Assembly (NCBI GenBank): GCA_030916575.1
Contig: JAUPWJ010000040.1
Span: 1-16,129 of the forward strand
Direction of reading: 5' to 3'
DNA length: 16,129 nt
Source: Patescibacteria group bacterium
Lineage (GTDB): Bacteria; Patescibacteriota; Minisyncoccia; Phycocordibacterales; UBA9973
Below, in pieces: positions 1-7,104 of this stretch. The position numbers and the translations under genes are program-made. The notes under the pieces were generated by a model. That model saw only the letters and a list, made by a program, of their open reading frames with translations, made no database searches and was not told the DNA's origin. Every line of letters starts with the position of its first letter. The first letter of the stretch is position 1.

Positions 1-246
1 AAAATAAAGGCTGTGGCACGAGCTAAAATGCTCGTAGAGGAGCTTGCAGAAAAAATAGGAATCAAAGGTTATGCACGCATAGACTGCTTTATGAATACAC
101 TTACTGGGGATCTTTTAATAATAGAAGTAAATACATTGCCAGGGTTAACATCCTCTACTGTATTGTATCATCAAGGTCTTGCAGAAAATCCAAGAATTTT
201 CCCACGAGAATTATTGGAGAAAATTGTTAAAAACTCTGGTTATTAA
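1..246 (+). CDS. ddl: D-alanine--D-alanine ligase, C-terminal end (partial)
   Basis: The reading frame is open from base 1, so the gene begins upstream and only about 81 C-terminal residues are visible. Ddl joins two D-alanines using ATP in the cytoplasm to make the dipeptide for peptidoglycan stem peptides. The visible part matches the end of the ATP-grasp domain: GYARIDCF, then IIEVNTLPGLT, where the Glu and Asn of EVNTLPG are the family's Mg/ATP ligands and the following loop helps bind substrate. The stop codon is followed directly by the ATG of alanine racemase with no spacer, so the two D-alanine enzymes are almost certainly co-transcribed and perhaps translationally coupled. Family assignment is firm. 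The exact Ddl subtype cannot be judged from this fragment. Confidence 0.93.
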   Translation, partial: KIKAVARAKMLVEELAEKIGIKGYARIDCFMNTLTGDLLIIEVNTLPGLTSSTVLYHQGLAENPRIFPRELLEKIVKNSGY

Positions 247-1383
247 ATGAAAAATAAATTACCTTTTTCATATGTAGAAATTTCTAAAAAGAATTTGGTA
301 CACAATATCAAAAGTTTTCGGGGTTTAGTAAAGAAAGGAGTAAAAATTTCAGCAGTGATAAAAGGCAATGCTTATGGGCATGGGCAGAATGAAGTGGCGA
401 AAGTCTTAGAACCATATGTAGATTATTTTCAGATAAATAGTGTGGAAGAGCTAGAACTCTTAAGAAAAGTTAGTAAAAAGAAAGTTTTATTGTTGGGTTA
501 TGTACAAAAAGTTGATTTATCTCGAGCTTTAAAGCTCGGTTGTATAATGACTGTATTTTCAATACAAGAATTAGAGAAGATCAATAAAATTACGAGGAAG
601 TTAAAAATAAAACAAGAAGTTCATATGCCCATAGATGCACATTTAGGTAGAGAAGGGTTTTTAGAAAAAGATTGGAGTGAAGTTTTTAAAGAATTACAAA
701 AATATAAAAATGTAAAACTAGGAGGGCTGTATGCTCACTTTGCAAATATTGAAGATACGAAGGACTTTTCGCATGCACAAAAACAAATTGATACTTATAA
801 AAGGGCAGTAGTATTGGCGGAGAGTTTTAATTTTAAAAATTTAGACACACACATTTCGGCTACTTCTGGAATTTTGATTTATGATAAAAATTTTGGTTTA
901 CATTCTATCGTTCGACTCGGTATAGGGCTTTACGGCATGTGGCCAGCGGAGCATATACAAAAAATATACAAAGAAAAAATAAATTTGAAACCCGTTCTCA
1001 CTTGGAAGACAAAAGTCGCTCAAGTGAAAAATTTACCGAAAGGAGCAAGTATTGGTTATGGTCTTACATATATTACTCCGAAGGAAATGAAGGTGGCAGT
1101 AATACCGCAAGGTTATGCAGACGGTTTAGATAGAAGGATGTCTAGTAACGGAGAAGTATTAATAAAAGGCAAGAGATGTAAAATACTTGGAAGAATGATG
1201 ATGAATATGTTTGTGGTTGATGTAAATCATATCAAAAATATAAAAGAAGGGGAGGAAGTTGTGATTTTAGGAAGGCAAGGGAAAGAGGATATAAGAGCTG
1301 AAGAAATTGCGGAAAATATCGGAACAATAAATTATGAAATTACTACTCATATAAATTCACTTTTGCCAAAAATAATCGTTTGA
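247..1383 (+). CDS. alr: Alanine racemase
   Basis: This PLP enzyme interconverts L- and D-alanine and supplies D-Ala to the ligase encoded just upstream. At 378 residues it is full length for the family. The PLP-lysine motif is VIKGNAYGHG at about residues 37-46 (Lys39). It departs slightly from the usual K-A/S-D-A-Y-G-H-G but keeps the lysine and the AYGHG core. RLGIGLYGMWP is the conserved strand of the PLP barrel, and GYGLTY at 270-275 carries the catalytic tyrosine (Tyr271) of the C-terminal domain. The ATG starts immediately after the ddl stop codon and has no Shine-Dalgarno sequence. The TGA stop lies inside the -35 box of the next gene's promoter. Confidence 0.95.
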   Translation: MKNKLPFSYVEISKKNLVHNIKSFRGLVKKGVKISAVIKGNAYGHGQNEVAKVLEPYVDYFQINSVEELELLRKVSKKKVLLLGYVQKVDLSRALKLGCIMTVFSIQELEKINKITRKLKIKQEVHMPIDAHLGREGFLEKDWSEVFKELQKYKNVKLGGLYAHFANIEDTKDFSHAQKQIDTYKRAVVLAESFNFKNLDTHISATSGILIYDKNFGLHSIVRLGIGLYGMWPAEHIQKIYKEKINLKPVLTWKTKVAQVKNLPKGASIGYGLTYITPKEMKVAVIPQGYADGLDRRMSSNGEVLIKGKRCKILGRMMMNMFVVDVNHIKNIKEGEEVVILGRQGKEDIRAEEIAENIGTINYEITTHINSLLPKIIV

Positions 1384-1407
1384 CAATTACCTATTTTGTG
1401 CTACAAT
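1380..1407 (+). promoter_or_regulatory. Promoter for the signal-peptide protein gene
   Basis: A consensus -35 TTGACA (1380-1385) is separated by 16 bases from TACAAT (1402-1407), which is preceded by TGC and so forms an extended -10. The -35 overlaps the alr stop codon. The predicted start is near 1413, leaving a leader of about 30 bases before the ATG at 1445. It is one of the best promoter matches in the window, so the downstream gene is transcribed independently of ddl-alr. Confidence 0.7.
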
Positions 1408-1444
1408 AAAGTTATCTTCTAATCTTTGATAAATTTTCAGTAGT

Positions 1445-2011
1445 ATGAAAAATACGTTTTTCCTTTTATTTTTTATGCTTTTTTTACAAAAAGCAAATGC
1501 GCAACATGAAATGTCTCATAACGTACGCAACGATTCACTTAGTGTTGCCAAGCCTGATTCTCTGAAAGTCTTTCAGAAGGTCAAAGCTGGTATTATTTTC
1601 GGCTCGTTTGGGAAATTTGCGCTTGAAAAAAGTGACCATGAGCAGCCATTTCAATTACACGAAATTCGTTTGGCCAATGTGGGTCTTATCACGCGTTGGT
1701 CATACCACGAAGTGATGTATGACATGGCCAGTAACGGTTATGTCATTATCAACGGGTACTTTTTTGGAAAAAAGGTACCAACCAAAGATAAGTCTCATAC
1801 GGAAAGGTTATGGGATGTGTATCTTGCATTTTCCAAAGAGTTTGCTTCTCACCATAAGCATTTTGCTTTAGGTGTAGAGAAAAAATTCAATATGGGAGAT
1901 GTGAATGCATTTCCTTTCCTTGAGTTTAGTGCTGATTTCGAAGGTCATCACTCGGCTTTACTCGGTGTATTAGTTAGTTACCAATTTACTCTTTTTAAGA
2001 GAGGTCACTAA
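1445..2011 (+). CDS. Exported protein of unknown function, possibly horizontally acquired
   Basis: I do not recognise a family. The 188-residue protein begins with Lys-Asn and a phenylalanine/leucine-rich core, then A17-N18-A19 before Gln20, a clear type I signal peptide with AxA cleavage. A Q at the mature N-terminus is common in Bacteroidota secretomes. The rest holds alternating hydrophobic/polar stretches rich in aromatic, Gly and His residues and ends in strand-like VLVSYQFTLF, which resembles a small beta-barrel or beta-sandwich. Base use differs from the neighbours: a 60-base stretch at 1561-1620 is about 40% GC, against about 20% in a stretch of the PfkB gene. It sits alone between its own promoter and terminator. 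Transfer from a Gram-negative donor is an inference. An outer-membrane-type barrel would be odd in a CPR cell, which is thought to lack an outer membrane. Confidence 0.75.
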   Translation: MKNTFFLLFFMLFLQKANAQHEMSHNVRNDSLSVAKPDSLKVFQKVKAGIIFGSFGKFALEKSDHEQPFQLHEIRLANVGLITRWSYHEVMYDMASNGYVIINGYFFGKKVPTKDKSHTERLWDVYLAFSKEFASHHKHFALGVEKKFNMGDVNAFPFLEFSADFEGHHSALLGVLVSYQFTLFKRGH

Positions 2012-2033
2012 CTTTAGCGAAGATTTTTATATT

Positions 2034-2067
2034 AGGGTGTCATGCAATAGTGTGACACCCTTTTTTT
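2034..2067 (+). terminator. Intrinsic terminator of the signal-peptide gene
   Basis: GGGTGTCA (2035-2042) pairs with TGACACCC (2053-2060), extended by an outer A-T pair and inner G-T wobbles. A run of seven Ts follows at 2061-2067. The T run overlaps the stop codon of the convergent nitroreductase gene, so termination lies exactly at the gene boundary. Confidence 0.85.
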
Positions 2068-2731
2068 ATTTTATAAATTCTATGACTTCATCAAATTCTC
2101 GGCGGACTTTCGGGCGAGTGCTTGCAGGATCTTCTCCTCTGTAGCCTAGGGCGAGCATTGTGACTGATTTTAAATTTTTCTCCTTTAGACCTAGTATTTT
2201 ATCTACTTTTCCAGGTTCGAAGCCTTCCATGGGTCCTGCATCAACTCCTAATAAAGCAGAAGTCTCTATCATCATGCCGAGCGGAATATAGGCTTGGGCT
2301 TTCACCCAGTACTCCAAGTCTTCTTGTTTTATGTGTTTCGCGACTCCTCCCTCTAGTATGGCCTTTAGTCCACCCAAAGTCTCGATAGACTGATTTTGAA
2401 TTTTAGCAGTGCGTTCTAATCTTTCTTTCACTAAACTTTTTTCCGTGTCAGTACGATATGTCAGTACTATTAGGTGCGAAGCATCAGTAATTTTTGGCTG
2501 ATTATCACCAACTTCACGAAGTTTTGTACGAACCTCTGGATTATCGACTACAATAAACTTCCACATTTCAATACCACTACTTGAAGGGGAGAGACGAGCA
2601 GATTCTAATATAGTATATAAGTCTTCATCGGATACTTTTTTATTTTTATCAAAAATTTTCACAGCATAGCGCCAATTTAATGCCTTTATAATTTCTTGAT
2701 TTTTTTCTGTTGTGATTGTTTTATTTATCAT
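2066..2731 (-). CDS. NfsB-like nitroreductase family oxidoreductase
   Basis: This is a 221-residue FMN-dependent NAD(P)H oxidoreductase of the NfsB/dihydropteridine reductase type. Such enzymes reduce nitro compounds, quinones or flavins by two-electron transfer in the cytoplasm. Visible motifs are RYAVKIFD at 21-28 and SPSSSGIEMWKFIV at 48-61 (N-terminal FMN phosphate and ribityl contacts), GPMEGFEP at 166-173, and LGYRGEDPASTRPKVR at 195-210 (the C-terminal FMN-binding strand and basic tail). The physiological substrate cannot be inferred. The gene is divergent from the SnoaL-like gene, and the two promoters overlap between 2735 and 2763. A TATACT -10 lies on the minus strand at 2759-2754, giving a leader of roughly 16 bases. 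Confidence 0.9.
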   Translation of the reverse strand: MINKTITTEKNQEIIKALNWRYAVKIFDKNKKVSDEDLYTILESARLSPSSSGIEMWKFIVVDNPEVRTKLREVGDNQPKITDASHLIVLTYRTDTEKSLVKERLERTAKIQNQSIETLGGLKAILEGGVAKHIKQEDLEYWVKAQAYIPLGMMIETSALLGVDAGPMEGFEPGKVDKILGLKEKNLKSVTMLALGYRGEDPASTRPKVRREFDEVIEFIK

Positions 2732-2734
2732 AAT

Positions 2735-2763
2735 TTGATTTGTCCGTATTCTTAGTATACACT
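2735..2763. promoter_or_regulatory. Overlapping divergent promoters (nitroreductase / SnoaL-like)
   Basis: On the plus strand TTGATT (2735-2740) lies 17 bases from TACACT (2758-2763), which ends 6 bases before the ATG at 2770. On the minus strand TATACT (2759-2754) serves nitroreductase. The two -10 boxes share bases, so polymerases could not occupy both at once. The minus -35 is weak, and the choice between TATACA (2756-2761) and TACACT on the plus strand is uncertain. Confidence 0.45.
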
Positions 2764-2769
2764 AAACAC

Positions 2770-3129
2770 ATGAATAATATAAAAGAATTAGTTGAAGATT
2801 TGGCAAAGATGATTAGTGAAGGTAAAATTTTAGAAGCATTTGATAAATACTATGCAGAAGATGTGGTTATGCAAGAAAATGAAGATGCACCACGTATAGG
2901 TAAAGCTGTGAGTCTAGAATATGAAAAAGCATTCGTAAATGGAATTACAGAAATGCATGATGGTAAGACTTTAGGAATTGCAGTTGGGGATAATTATTCC
3001 ACTATTGAATCATACATGGATGTGACTCATAAAGAATGGGGCAGAATTGCTCGCTATCAAGTAGCTTGTCAGACATGGAAAGACGGCAAAGTAGTAAAAG
3101 AGAAGTTTTACTATAACGCTGGAAAATAA
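2770..3129 (+). CDS. SnoaL/NTF2-like fold small protein
   Basis: This is a 119-residue protein of the nuclear transport factor 2-like/SnoaL type. It has an N-terminal helical stretch (MNNIKELVEDLAKMISEGK), FDKYYAEDVVMQENEDAPRIG, a central helix, and strands ending with RYQVACQTWKDGKVVKEKFYYN. Members bind small ligands or act as isomerases and cyclases, but sequence alone does not give the activity. An in-frame TTG at 2740 would add ten residues, but those codons lie inside the promoter. The ATG at 2770 fits both the family N-terminus and the 6-base distance from the -10. It is a single-gene unit closed by a strong terminator. Shared regulation with the divergent nitroreductase is possible but not shown. 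Confidence 0.8.
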   Translation: MNNIKELVEDLAKMISEGKILEAFDKYYAEDVVMQENEDAPRIGKAVSLEYEKAFVNGITEMHDGKTLGIAVGDNYSTIESYMDVTHKEWGRIARYQVACQTWKDGKVVKEKFYYNAGK

Positions 3130-3141
3130 ATAAAAATCACT

Positions 3142-3169
3142 AAAATAGCCCCTTTTTAGGGGCTATTTT
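3142..3169 (+). terminator. Intrinsic terminator after the SnoaL-like gene
   Basis: A perfect 11-bp stem, AAAATAGCCCC (3142-3152) with GGGGCTATTTT (3159-3169), closes a 6-base loop. The A-rich and T-rich stem ends could make it work in both directions. Confidence 0.85.
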
Positions 3170-3181
3170 GTATTAAATAGG

Positions 3182-3274
3182 TTATCCACAAGTATTTTAA
3201 TATAAATAAGAATATAATAATATTAATTTAGTATATTTTTATATTAAATATTTATTAATTTAACATAAAGACTT
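3182..3274 (+). promoter_or_regulatory. AT-rich upstream region of glnA with DnaA-box match
   Basis: TTATCCACA (3182-3190) is an exact match to the bacterial DnaA-box consensus. It is followed by an 80-base stretch (3191-3270) with only 5 G or C. TATGGATAA (3274-3282, across the glnA ATG) is an 8-of-9 match in reverse orientation. The stretch probably contains the glnA promoter. TATAAT at 3213-3218 is the best -10 but lacks a convincing -35. No Shine-Dalgarno sequence precedes the ATG. Confidence 0.35.
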
Positions 3275-4705
3275 ATGGATAATAACAAAGAGTTGAGGAA
3301 TTTTTTAGAAATACCGTATGATGATTTAGAAATAATGAATTTAAAGAGTAAGGATAGTGCAGATAAAGATCCTAAGATTTTAGAAAAAGAATATCGCGCG
3401 TATTTAGAAAAAGAAAAAAGAATAAAAGCTATCACTCTTTGTTTTACTGATTTAGAAGGTAGATTTCATATGTTGGACTATGATAAAAAGTTTTTGCTTG
3501 ATTCAGCAAATAATTTAACTTTTGATGGTTCGTCCATAAGAGGATTTAGTCAGCAACATGAATCCGACTTAAGATTAGAAATTGACTGGGCTAGTATTCG
3601 TTTTCTACCTGCTGATATTTTCGGACCTGGTAAAGTGATAATTTTTGTAAATGTTTTAGACCGCAACCACAAGCCTTATATTTCTGATTTTCGAGGACAA
3701 CTCAAAATGTACTTAGAAAAGTTATACCAAAAGGAAAAGGTAAATGTATACGCTGCAGCGGAGGTGGAAGGATTTCTAGTAGATGGAGTAAATGCTGAAC
3801 AAGAGTATAAAGAAAAAAAGTTTAAACTTATTTCAACTGGTGGGTATTATCATTCCTTACCTTTAGACCGCTTACGCCAATTTATTGATAAAGCAGCTGA
3901 GGCCCAAAGAGCTATGGGTTTTAAAAATGAGAAAGATCATCCAGAAGTAGCACCGTCACAATTTGAAATGAATTTCTCTTATGCTGATGCATTACGTGCT
4001 TGTGATAATATTCAACTCTATAAGCTCGTATGCCGGCAAGTGGCAAATAGTATGAATATGACAGCGACATTTTTACCAAAGCCATTTGTGGGCATCAATG
4101 GTTCTGGTATGCATGTAAATATTTCTTTATCAAAAAATGGGAAAAACACTTTCTATAATGCTAAAGGCAAAGACGGTCTTTCTGACATCGCTTGGAATTT
4201 CGTTTCAAGAATATTAAATCATGCTTCTGAAATTTGTCTGACGCTCAACTCTAGTGTGAATTCTTATCGTCGGCTTGATCCGCATTTTGAAGCTCCAAAT
4301 CAAATAAAAGTTTCTCCTATTGATAGGGGTTCTATGATTCGTATTCCTGTGGGTAATGAACGCTCTACTCGTATTGAAATACGCTCTGTGGCACCTGATT
4401 CAAATCCGTATCTTGCACTTTATACTATTATCCGCACAGGACTTGAAGGTAAACCACTCGTAAAAGATAAAGACAAGAGAGATAGATTAAGGACATTGCC
4501 GGATAACATAAATGATGCTATCAAGCTTTTTAAAACGAGTGACTTTATAGGCAGAATATTGCATCCAGAAAATCAAAATAAATATGCTGAATATAAACAA
4601 CATGCTGCTGACCGTAGCCCTAAGGCATTAGGAGCACTTATTAAGACTGGAGAGGTTGTTTATCATCATGAAGTTACCAATCAAGTCCTATGGAATAAGT
4701 TTTAA
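3275..4705 (+). CDS. glnA: Glutamine synthetase
   Basis: This enzyme makes glutamine from glutamate, ammonia and ATP in the cytoplasm and is the main entry point for ammonia. At 476 residues it carries the expected motifs in order: FDGSSIRGF (83-91), metal-site glutamates in AAEVEGFLV (161-169), PEVAPSQFEMNF (223-234), the ATP signature KPFVGINGSGMHVN (269-282), the flap segment NSYRRLDPHFEAP (329-341), and RIEIRSVAPDSNPYLA (366-381). An N-terminal segment of about 45 residues is unusually long and charged. The region where GSI-beta enzymes carry the adenylylation tyrosine (NLYD-type motif) is shortened here to a Lys/Asp-rich linker before LPDNINDAI, so control by adenylylation looks absent. 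The gene stands alone with its own upstream region and terminator. No PII or GOGAT gene is in the window. Confidence 0.93.
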   Translation: MDNNKELRNFLEIPYDDLEIMNLKSKDSADKDPKILEKEYRAYLEKEKRIKAITLCFTDLEGRFHMLDYDKKFLLDSANNLTFDGSSIRGFSQQHESDLRLEIDWASIRFLPADIFGPGKVIIFVNVLDRNHKPYISDFRGQLKMYLEKLYQKEKVNVYAAAEVEGFLVDGVNAEQEYKEKKFKLISTGGYYHSLPLDRLRQFIDKAAEAQRAMGFKNEKDHPEVAPSQFEMNFSYADALRACDNIQLYKLVCRQVANSMNMTATFLPKPFVGINGSGMHVNISLSKNGKNTFYNAKGKDGLSDIAWNFVSRILNHASEICLTLNSSVNSYRRLDPHFEAPNQIKVSPIDRGSMIRIPVGNERSTRIEIRSVAPDSNPYLALYTIIRTGLEGKPLVKDKDKRDRLRTLPDNINDAIKLFKTSDFIGRILHPENQNKYAEYKQHAADRSPKALGALIKTGEVVYHHEVTNQVLWNKF

Positions 4706-4721
4706 ATTAAACTTATTTTTT
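4694..4721 (+). terminator. AT-rich terminator overlapping the glnA stop codon
   Basis: AATAAGTTT (4694-4702) pairs with AAACTTATT (4709-4717) around a 6-base loop that contains the TAA stop. A run of six Ts follows (4716-4721). The stem has only one G-C pair, so termination may be partial. Confidence 0.5.
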
Positions 4722-4723
4722 GA

Positions 4724-4729
4724 TATACT
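4724..4729 (+). promoter_or_regulatory. Leaderless-type extended -10 for the gene at 4737
   Basis: TATACT is preceded by TGA (extended -10 form) and ends 7 bases before the ATG at 4737. A weak TTTAAA at 4701-4706 gives a 17-base spacer. The predicted transcript starts at the start codon. Confidence 0.5.
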
Positions 4730-4736
4730 TTCATGA

Positions 4737-5666
4737 ATGGGAGAAAAGATTGGGAAAATTAGTAACATAACAAAAGCCGCTTTAGATTCTAGATATGAAG
4801 ATACTAGAAAAGTTCTAGACGGTTCTTTGTTTTCAGAATCCGACAAAGGGTTAATTAAATTTCTTAAAAATTCCTTAGAAGATCAAAAGCAAAGAGAAAT
4901 ACTTTTAGATATCTTAGAATCTCGCTCTAAAGAACCAGTTCCGCTTTCAGAGATTATAAAAGTGTTTGATAAATTTAGTGATATTAGTAAGGTAGAACTT
5001 ACTCCAGAAGATATAAAGTTAGTTAATTTCACAATAAAATATTTTGAAAATTGGTTTTATTCTGGTGAGTGGGCCAAAGTATCACAAAAACAAAATAAGA
5101 ATCCAAATGCTTACGCTTATTTTTCTGTTCCAGCTGGACTAGTTAATGTTATAACGAAATTAAAAGATAATAGAGAAAATCCGAAAGAGATAACCTCATT
5201 TGATTCTCAGAAGTTGTCTCTTTTTGTAAATGAAGTTAAGAGTTTTGTAAATGAATTCTTATCTAAAGAAAGGCTAGAATCTGTTTTAAAAGAAGATTTA
5301 AATCCAGCCAAAAAAGAAAAGGTTGAGTTTTTATATAAAAATCGTGAAGCTATATTCAAAGAATTTTTAAATTCAGAAAAGTCTGTTCAAGATGAACTTA
5401 GAGGTATTAGGGGTTCTGGTTCTCAGGCTCCAGATCTTTATTTATTAAAAACTATACTTATCGGTGCAGAAATAATTAGAAGAGAACAAGAGATAGATCC
5501 TAAATATTATGTTTTTTCTCCCGAAAAAGAAATGAAAAAGAGTGAAGATAATTATGTATGGTTTGATTTTAGTCGAGGTAAAGACCGACACAGTTCGATG
5601 CATTATCATCAAGATAGAATTCTTTTTAGTAAATTTGTCGCAGAATATTTAAGAAGTAAAAAATAA
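4737..5666 (+). CDS. Protein of unknown function, 309 residues
   Basis: I do not recognise a family. The protein is rich in Lys, Glu, Leu and Phe, lacks a signal peptide or membrane segment, and looks largely helical and cytoplasmic. Two regions look more conserved in character: a central aromatic stretch (about 105-135, with FENWFYSGEW and AYAYFSVPAGL) and a C-terminal segment (about 270-300, with YVWFDFSRGKDRHSSMHYHQ). The second holds a cluster of Asp, Arg and three His and could be a ligand or metal site. The next gene, an acetyltransferase, begins one base after the stop, so the two form an operon and the acetyltransferase may act on the same pathway. The ATG at 4737 is preferred because a -10 box lies just upstream. 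The overlapping ATG at 4733 is in another frame. Confidence 0.8.
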   Translation: MGEKIGKISNITKAALDSRYEDTRKVLDGSLFSESDKGLIKFLKNSLEDQKQREILLDILESRSKEPVPLSEIIKVFDKFSDISKVELTPEDIKLVNFTIKYFENWFYSGEWAKVSQKQNKNPNAYAYFSVPAGLVNVITKLKDNRENPKEITSFDSQKLSLFVNEVKSFVNEFLSKERLESVLKEDLNPAKKEKVEFLYKNREAIFKEFLNSEKSVQDELRGIRGSGSQAPDLYLLKTILIGAEIIRREQEIDPKYYVFSPEKEMKKSEDNYVWFDFSRGKDRHSSMHYHQDRILFSKFVAEYLRSKK

Positions 5667-5667
5667 A

Positions 5668-6198
5668 ATGGAAGGTGACTTTAAAATTGAAGATGCAAAA
5701 CCAGAAGATGTGGAAACTATGATTAATATCAAGAAGGCTAGATGGCTCGAGATTTATCCTAATGAAAAGTACGGTATTGCTACTGAAGATCTTTTAGCTA
5801 TTGACTACTATAATCCAGAAAGTTTAATTAAGAGAAAAAGTGAACTCAAGGAGGTTAGAAATGACACACATACTTTTGTTATAAAAGATAATGAGAATAA
5901 AATTGTCGGATATTGCAAGGTATCGAAAATGGATGATTATGGAGAAATAAATGCAATTTATACTTTGCCAGGATTTGAGGGTAAGGGGTTGGGTAAAAAA
6001 TTAATTCAAAAAGCTTTTGAATGGTTGGGGTCTAGCTTAGATATTAAATTAAAAGTAGTGGCTTACAATACAAATGCTATTGGTTTTTATGAAAAGTTTG
6101 GATTTAAAAAGACAACAACTGTAGTTGATTATGGAGGGACACAACTTCCAAGTGGAAAAGAAATTCCAAGGATTGAAATGTTTTTAAAAAGGATTTAA
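5668..6198 (+). CDS. GNAT-family N-acetyltransferase
   Basis: This 176-residue protein has the GNAT fold, transferring an acetyl group from acetyl-CoA to an amine. Motif A is visible at about 97-116, where YTLPGFEGKGLGKKLIQKAF contains the pyrophosphate-binding G-x-G-K-G-L-G loop. Motif B at 134-146 (NTNAIGFYEKFGF) includes the usual tyrosine that acts as general acid. The N-terminal half (IKKARWLEIYPNEKYG) resembles single-domain acetyltransferases acting on small molecules or protein N-termini, but the acceptor is unknown. It starts one base after the unknown protein at 4737. Its TAA stop is followed at once by the -10 box of the PfkB gene. Confidence 0.9.
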   Translation: MEGDFKIEDAKPEDVETMINIKKARWLEIYPNEKYGIATEDLLAIDYYNPESLIKRKSELKEVRNDTHTFVIKDNENKIVGYCKVSKMDDYGEINAIYTLPGFEGKGLGKKLIQKAFEWLGSSLDIKLKVVAYNTNAIGFYEKFGFKKTTTVVDYGGTQLPSGKEIPRIEMFLKRI

Positions 6199-6204
6199 TA
6201 CAAT
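6199..6204 (+). promoter_or_regulatory. Leaderless-type -10 for the PfkB kinase gene
   Basis: TACAAT follows directly on the TAA stop of the acetyltransferase gene (6196-6198) and ends 6 bases before the ATG at 6211. No strong -35 was found, and the gene could also be read from the upstream operon. Confidence 0.45.
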
Positions 6205-6210
6205 TTATTT

Positions 6211-7092
6211 ATGAAAGTAGCAGTTATTGGTCCTGTAGTTAAAGATATAGTACATATAAACAATATTACTAAAACTTATATTGGAGGTATTCCTTATTAT
6301 GAGGCTCATGTATTAAAAGCACTTGGTGTTGATGTGACAGCTTTTGTTACTTATGCTCTCTCAGAGCAAAGTATGGTGGATGAAAGCTTTAAAGATATTA
6401 AGGTAAATTCTGTATATGTTGAGAAGACAATAGTCCACGAGATTGTTTATAAAGATAAAGATGCAGATTTGCGGGAAGTAAAAGTTTCAGAGTATGATCC
6501 AAATGTTTTTCCAGTGGAAGATGAAATAATTAAAGAATTACAAAGTTTTGATTATATACTTTTAGGTCCACTTTATTTTGAAAATATTTCATATGATTTT
6601 TTTGAAATAATGAAAAACTCAAATTTAGTTTTAGGAAATTTTGGTCTTTTTACTTATTACGAAAATGGAATACCAGTAAAAAAGAATCCAGAAAATTTAG
6701 CCAAGGTTGCTCCTTTTTTAAAGTATCTATTTTTAGATGAAGTAGAGATAAAATTTTGTGCACAAAAAGAAACAATAGAAGAGTGCGCTGATTATTTTAT
6801 AAATTTAGGAGTAAACTTAGTTGTAGTTACGCAGGGCTCTAAGGGTTCAGTCATTTTCACTAAAGATAAAAAGTATAATATTCCAGCATTTGTACCAAAA
6901 GAATTAATAGATCCGACAGGTGCTGGAGATACATATCTTGCGGCTTTTATTTACTCCGAAGAAATTTTTAATGATATGCAAAAAAGAGGAGAGTTTGCAG
7001 CTATGTGTGCGACTATGTCTATAGAAAAAGGCGGAGCATTTGATGGTAATACTGAAGGTGTATTAGAAAGATTAAGAAGAAATAATAAGTGA
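6211..7092 (+). CDS. PfkB-family carbohydrate kinase
   Basis: This 293-residue member of the ribokinase/PfkB superfamily phosphorylates a sugar or nucleoside with ATP. The N-terminal strand (MKVAVIGPVVKDIV) and YIGGIPYYEA correspond to the first PfkB signature region, where a GG dipeptide contacts the substrate. The second signature is clear: DPTGAGDTYLAAF at 234-246, with Asp240 as catalytic base and GAG as the anion hole. TQGSKGS at 207-213 is the nucleotide-side loop. The lid region is short and the substrate cannot be assigned. Downstream phosphosugar genes (isomerase, HAD phosphatase) are separated by about 1.4 kb and give only weak context. The TGA stop supplies the TGn of the extended -10 of msrB. 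Confidence 0.88.
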   Translation: MKVAVIGPVVKDIVHINNITKTYIGGIPYYEAHVLKALGVDVTAFVTYALSEQSMVDESFKDIKVNSVYVEKTIVHEIVYKDKDADLREVKVSEYDPNVFPVEDEIIKELQSFDYILLGPLYFENISYDFFEIMKNSNLVLGNFGLFTYYENGIPVKKNPENLAKVAPFLKYLFLDEVEIKFCAQKETIEECADYFINLGVNLVVVTQGSKGSVIFTKDKKYNIPAFVPKELIDPTGAGDTYLAAFIYSEEIFNDMQKRGEFAAMCATMSIEKGGAFDGNTEGVLERLRRNNK

Positions 7093-7098
7093 TACAAT
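7090..7098 (+). promoter_or_regulatory. Extended -10 promoter for msrB, leaderless type
   Basis: TGATACAAT: the TGA is the stop codon of the PfkB gene and serves as the TGn element, and TACAAT (7093-7098) ends 6 bases before the msrB ATG. No consensus -35 was recognised. Confidence 0.5.
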
Positions 7099-7104
7099 AA
7101 ACAT

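Noticed and set aside
2740..2769. Upstream TTG start for the SnoaL-like gene
   Set aside because: The ten extra codons lie in the promoter, and the family N-terminus fits the ATG at 2770.
3182..3282. Chromosomal replication origin
   Set aside because: There is only one perfect DnaA box plus one near match, no dnaA, dnaN or rpmH nearby and no change of gene orientation. Regulation is the simpler reading.
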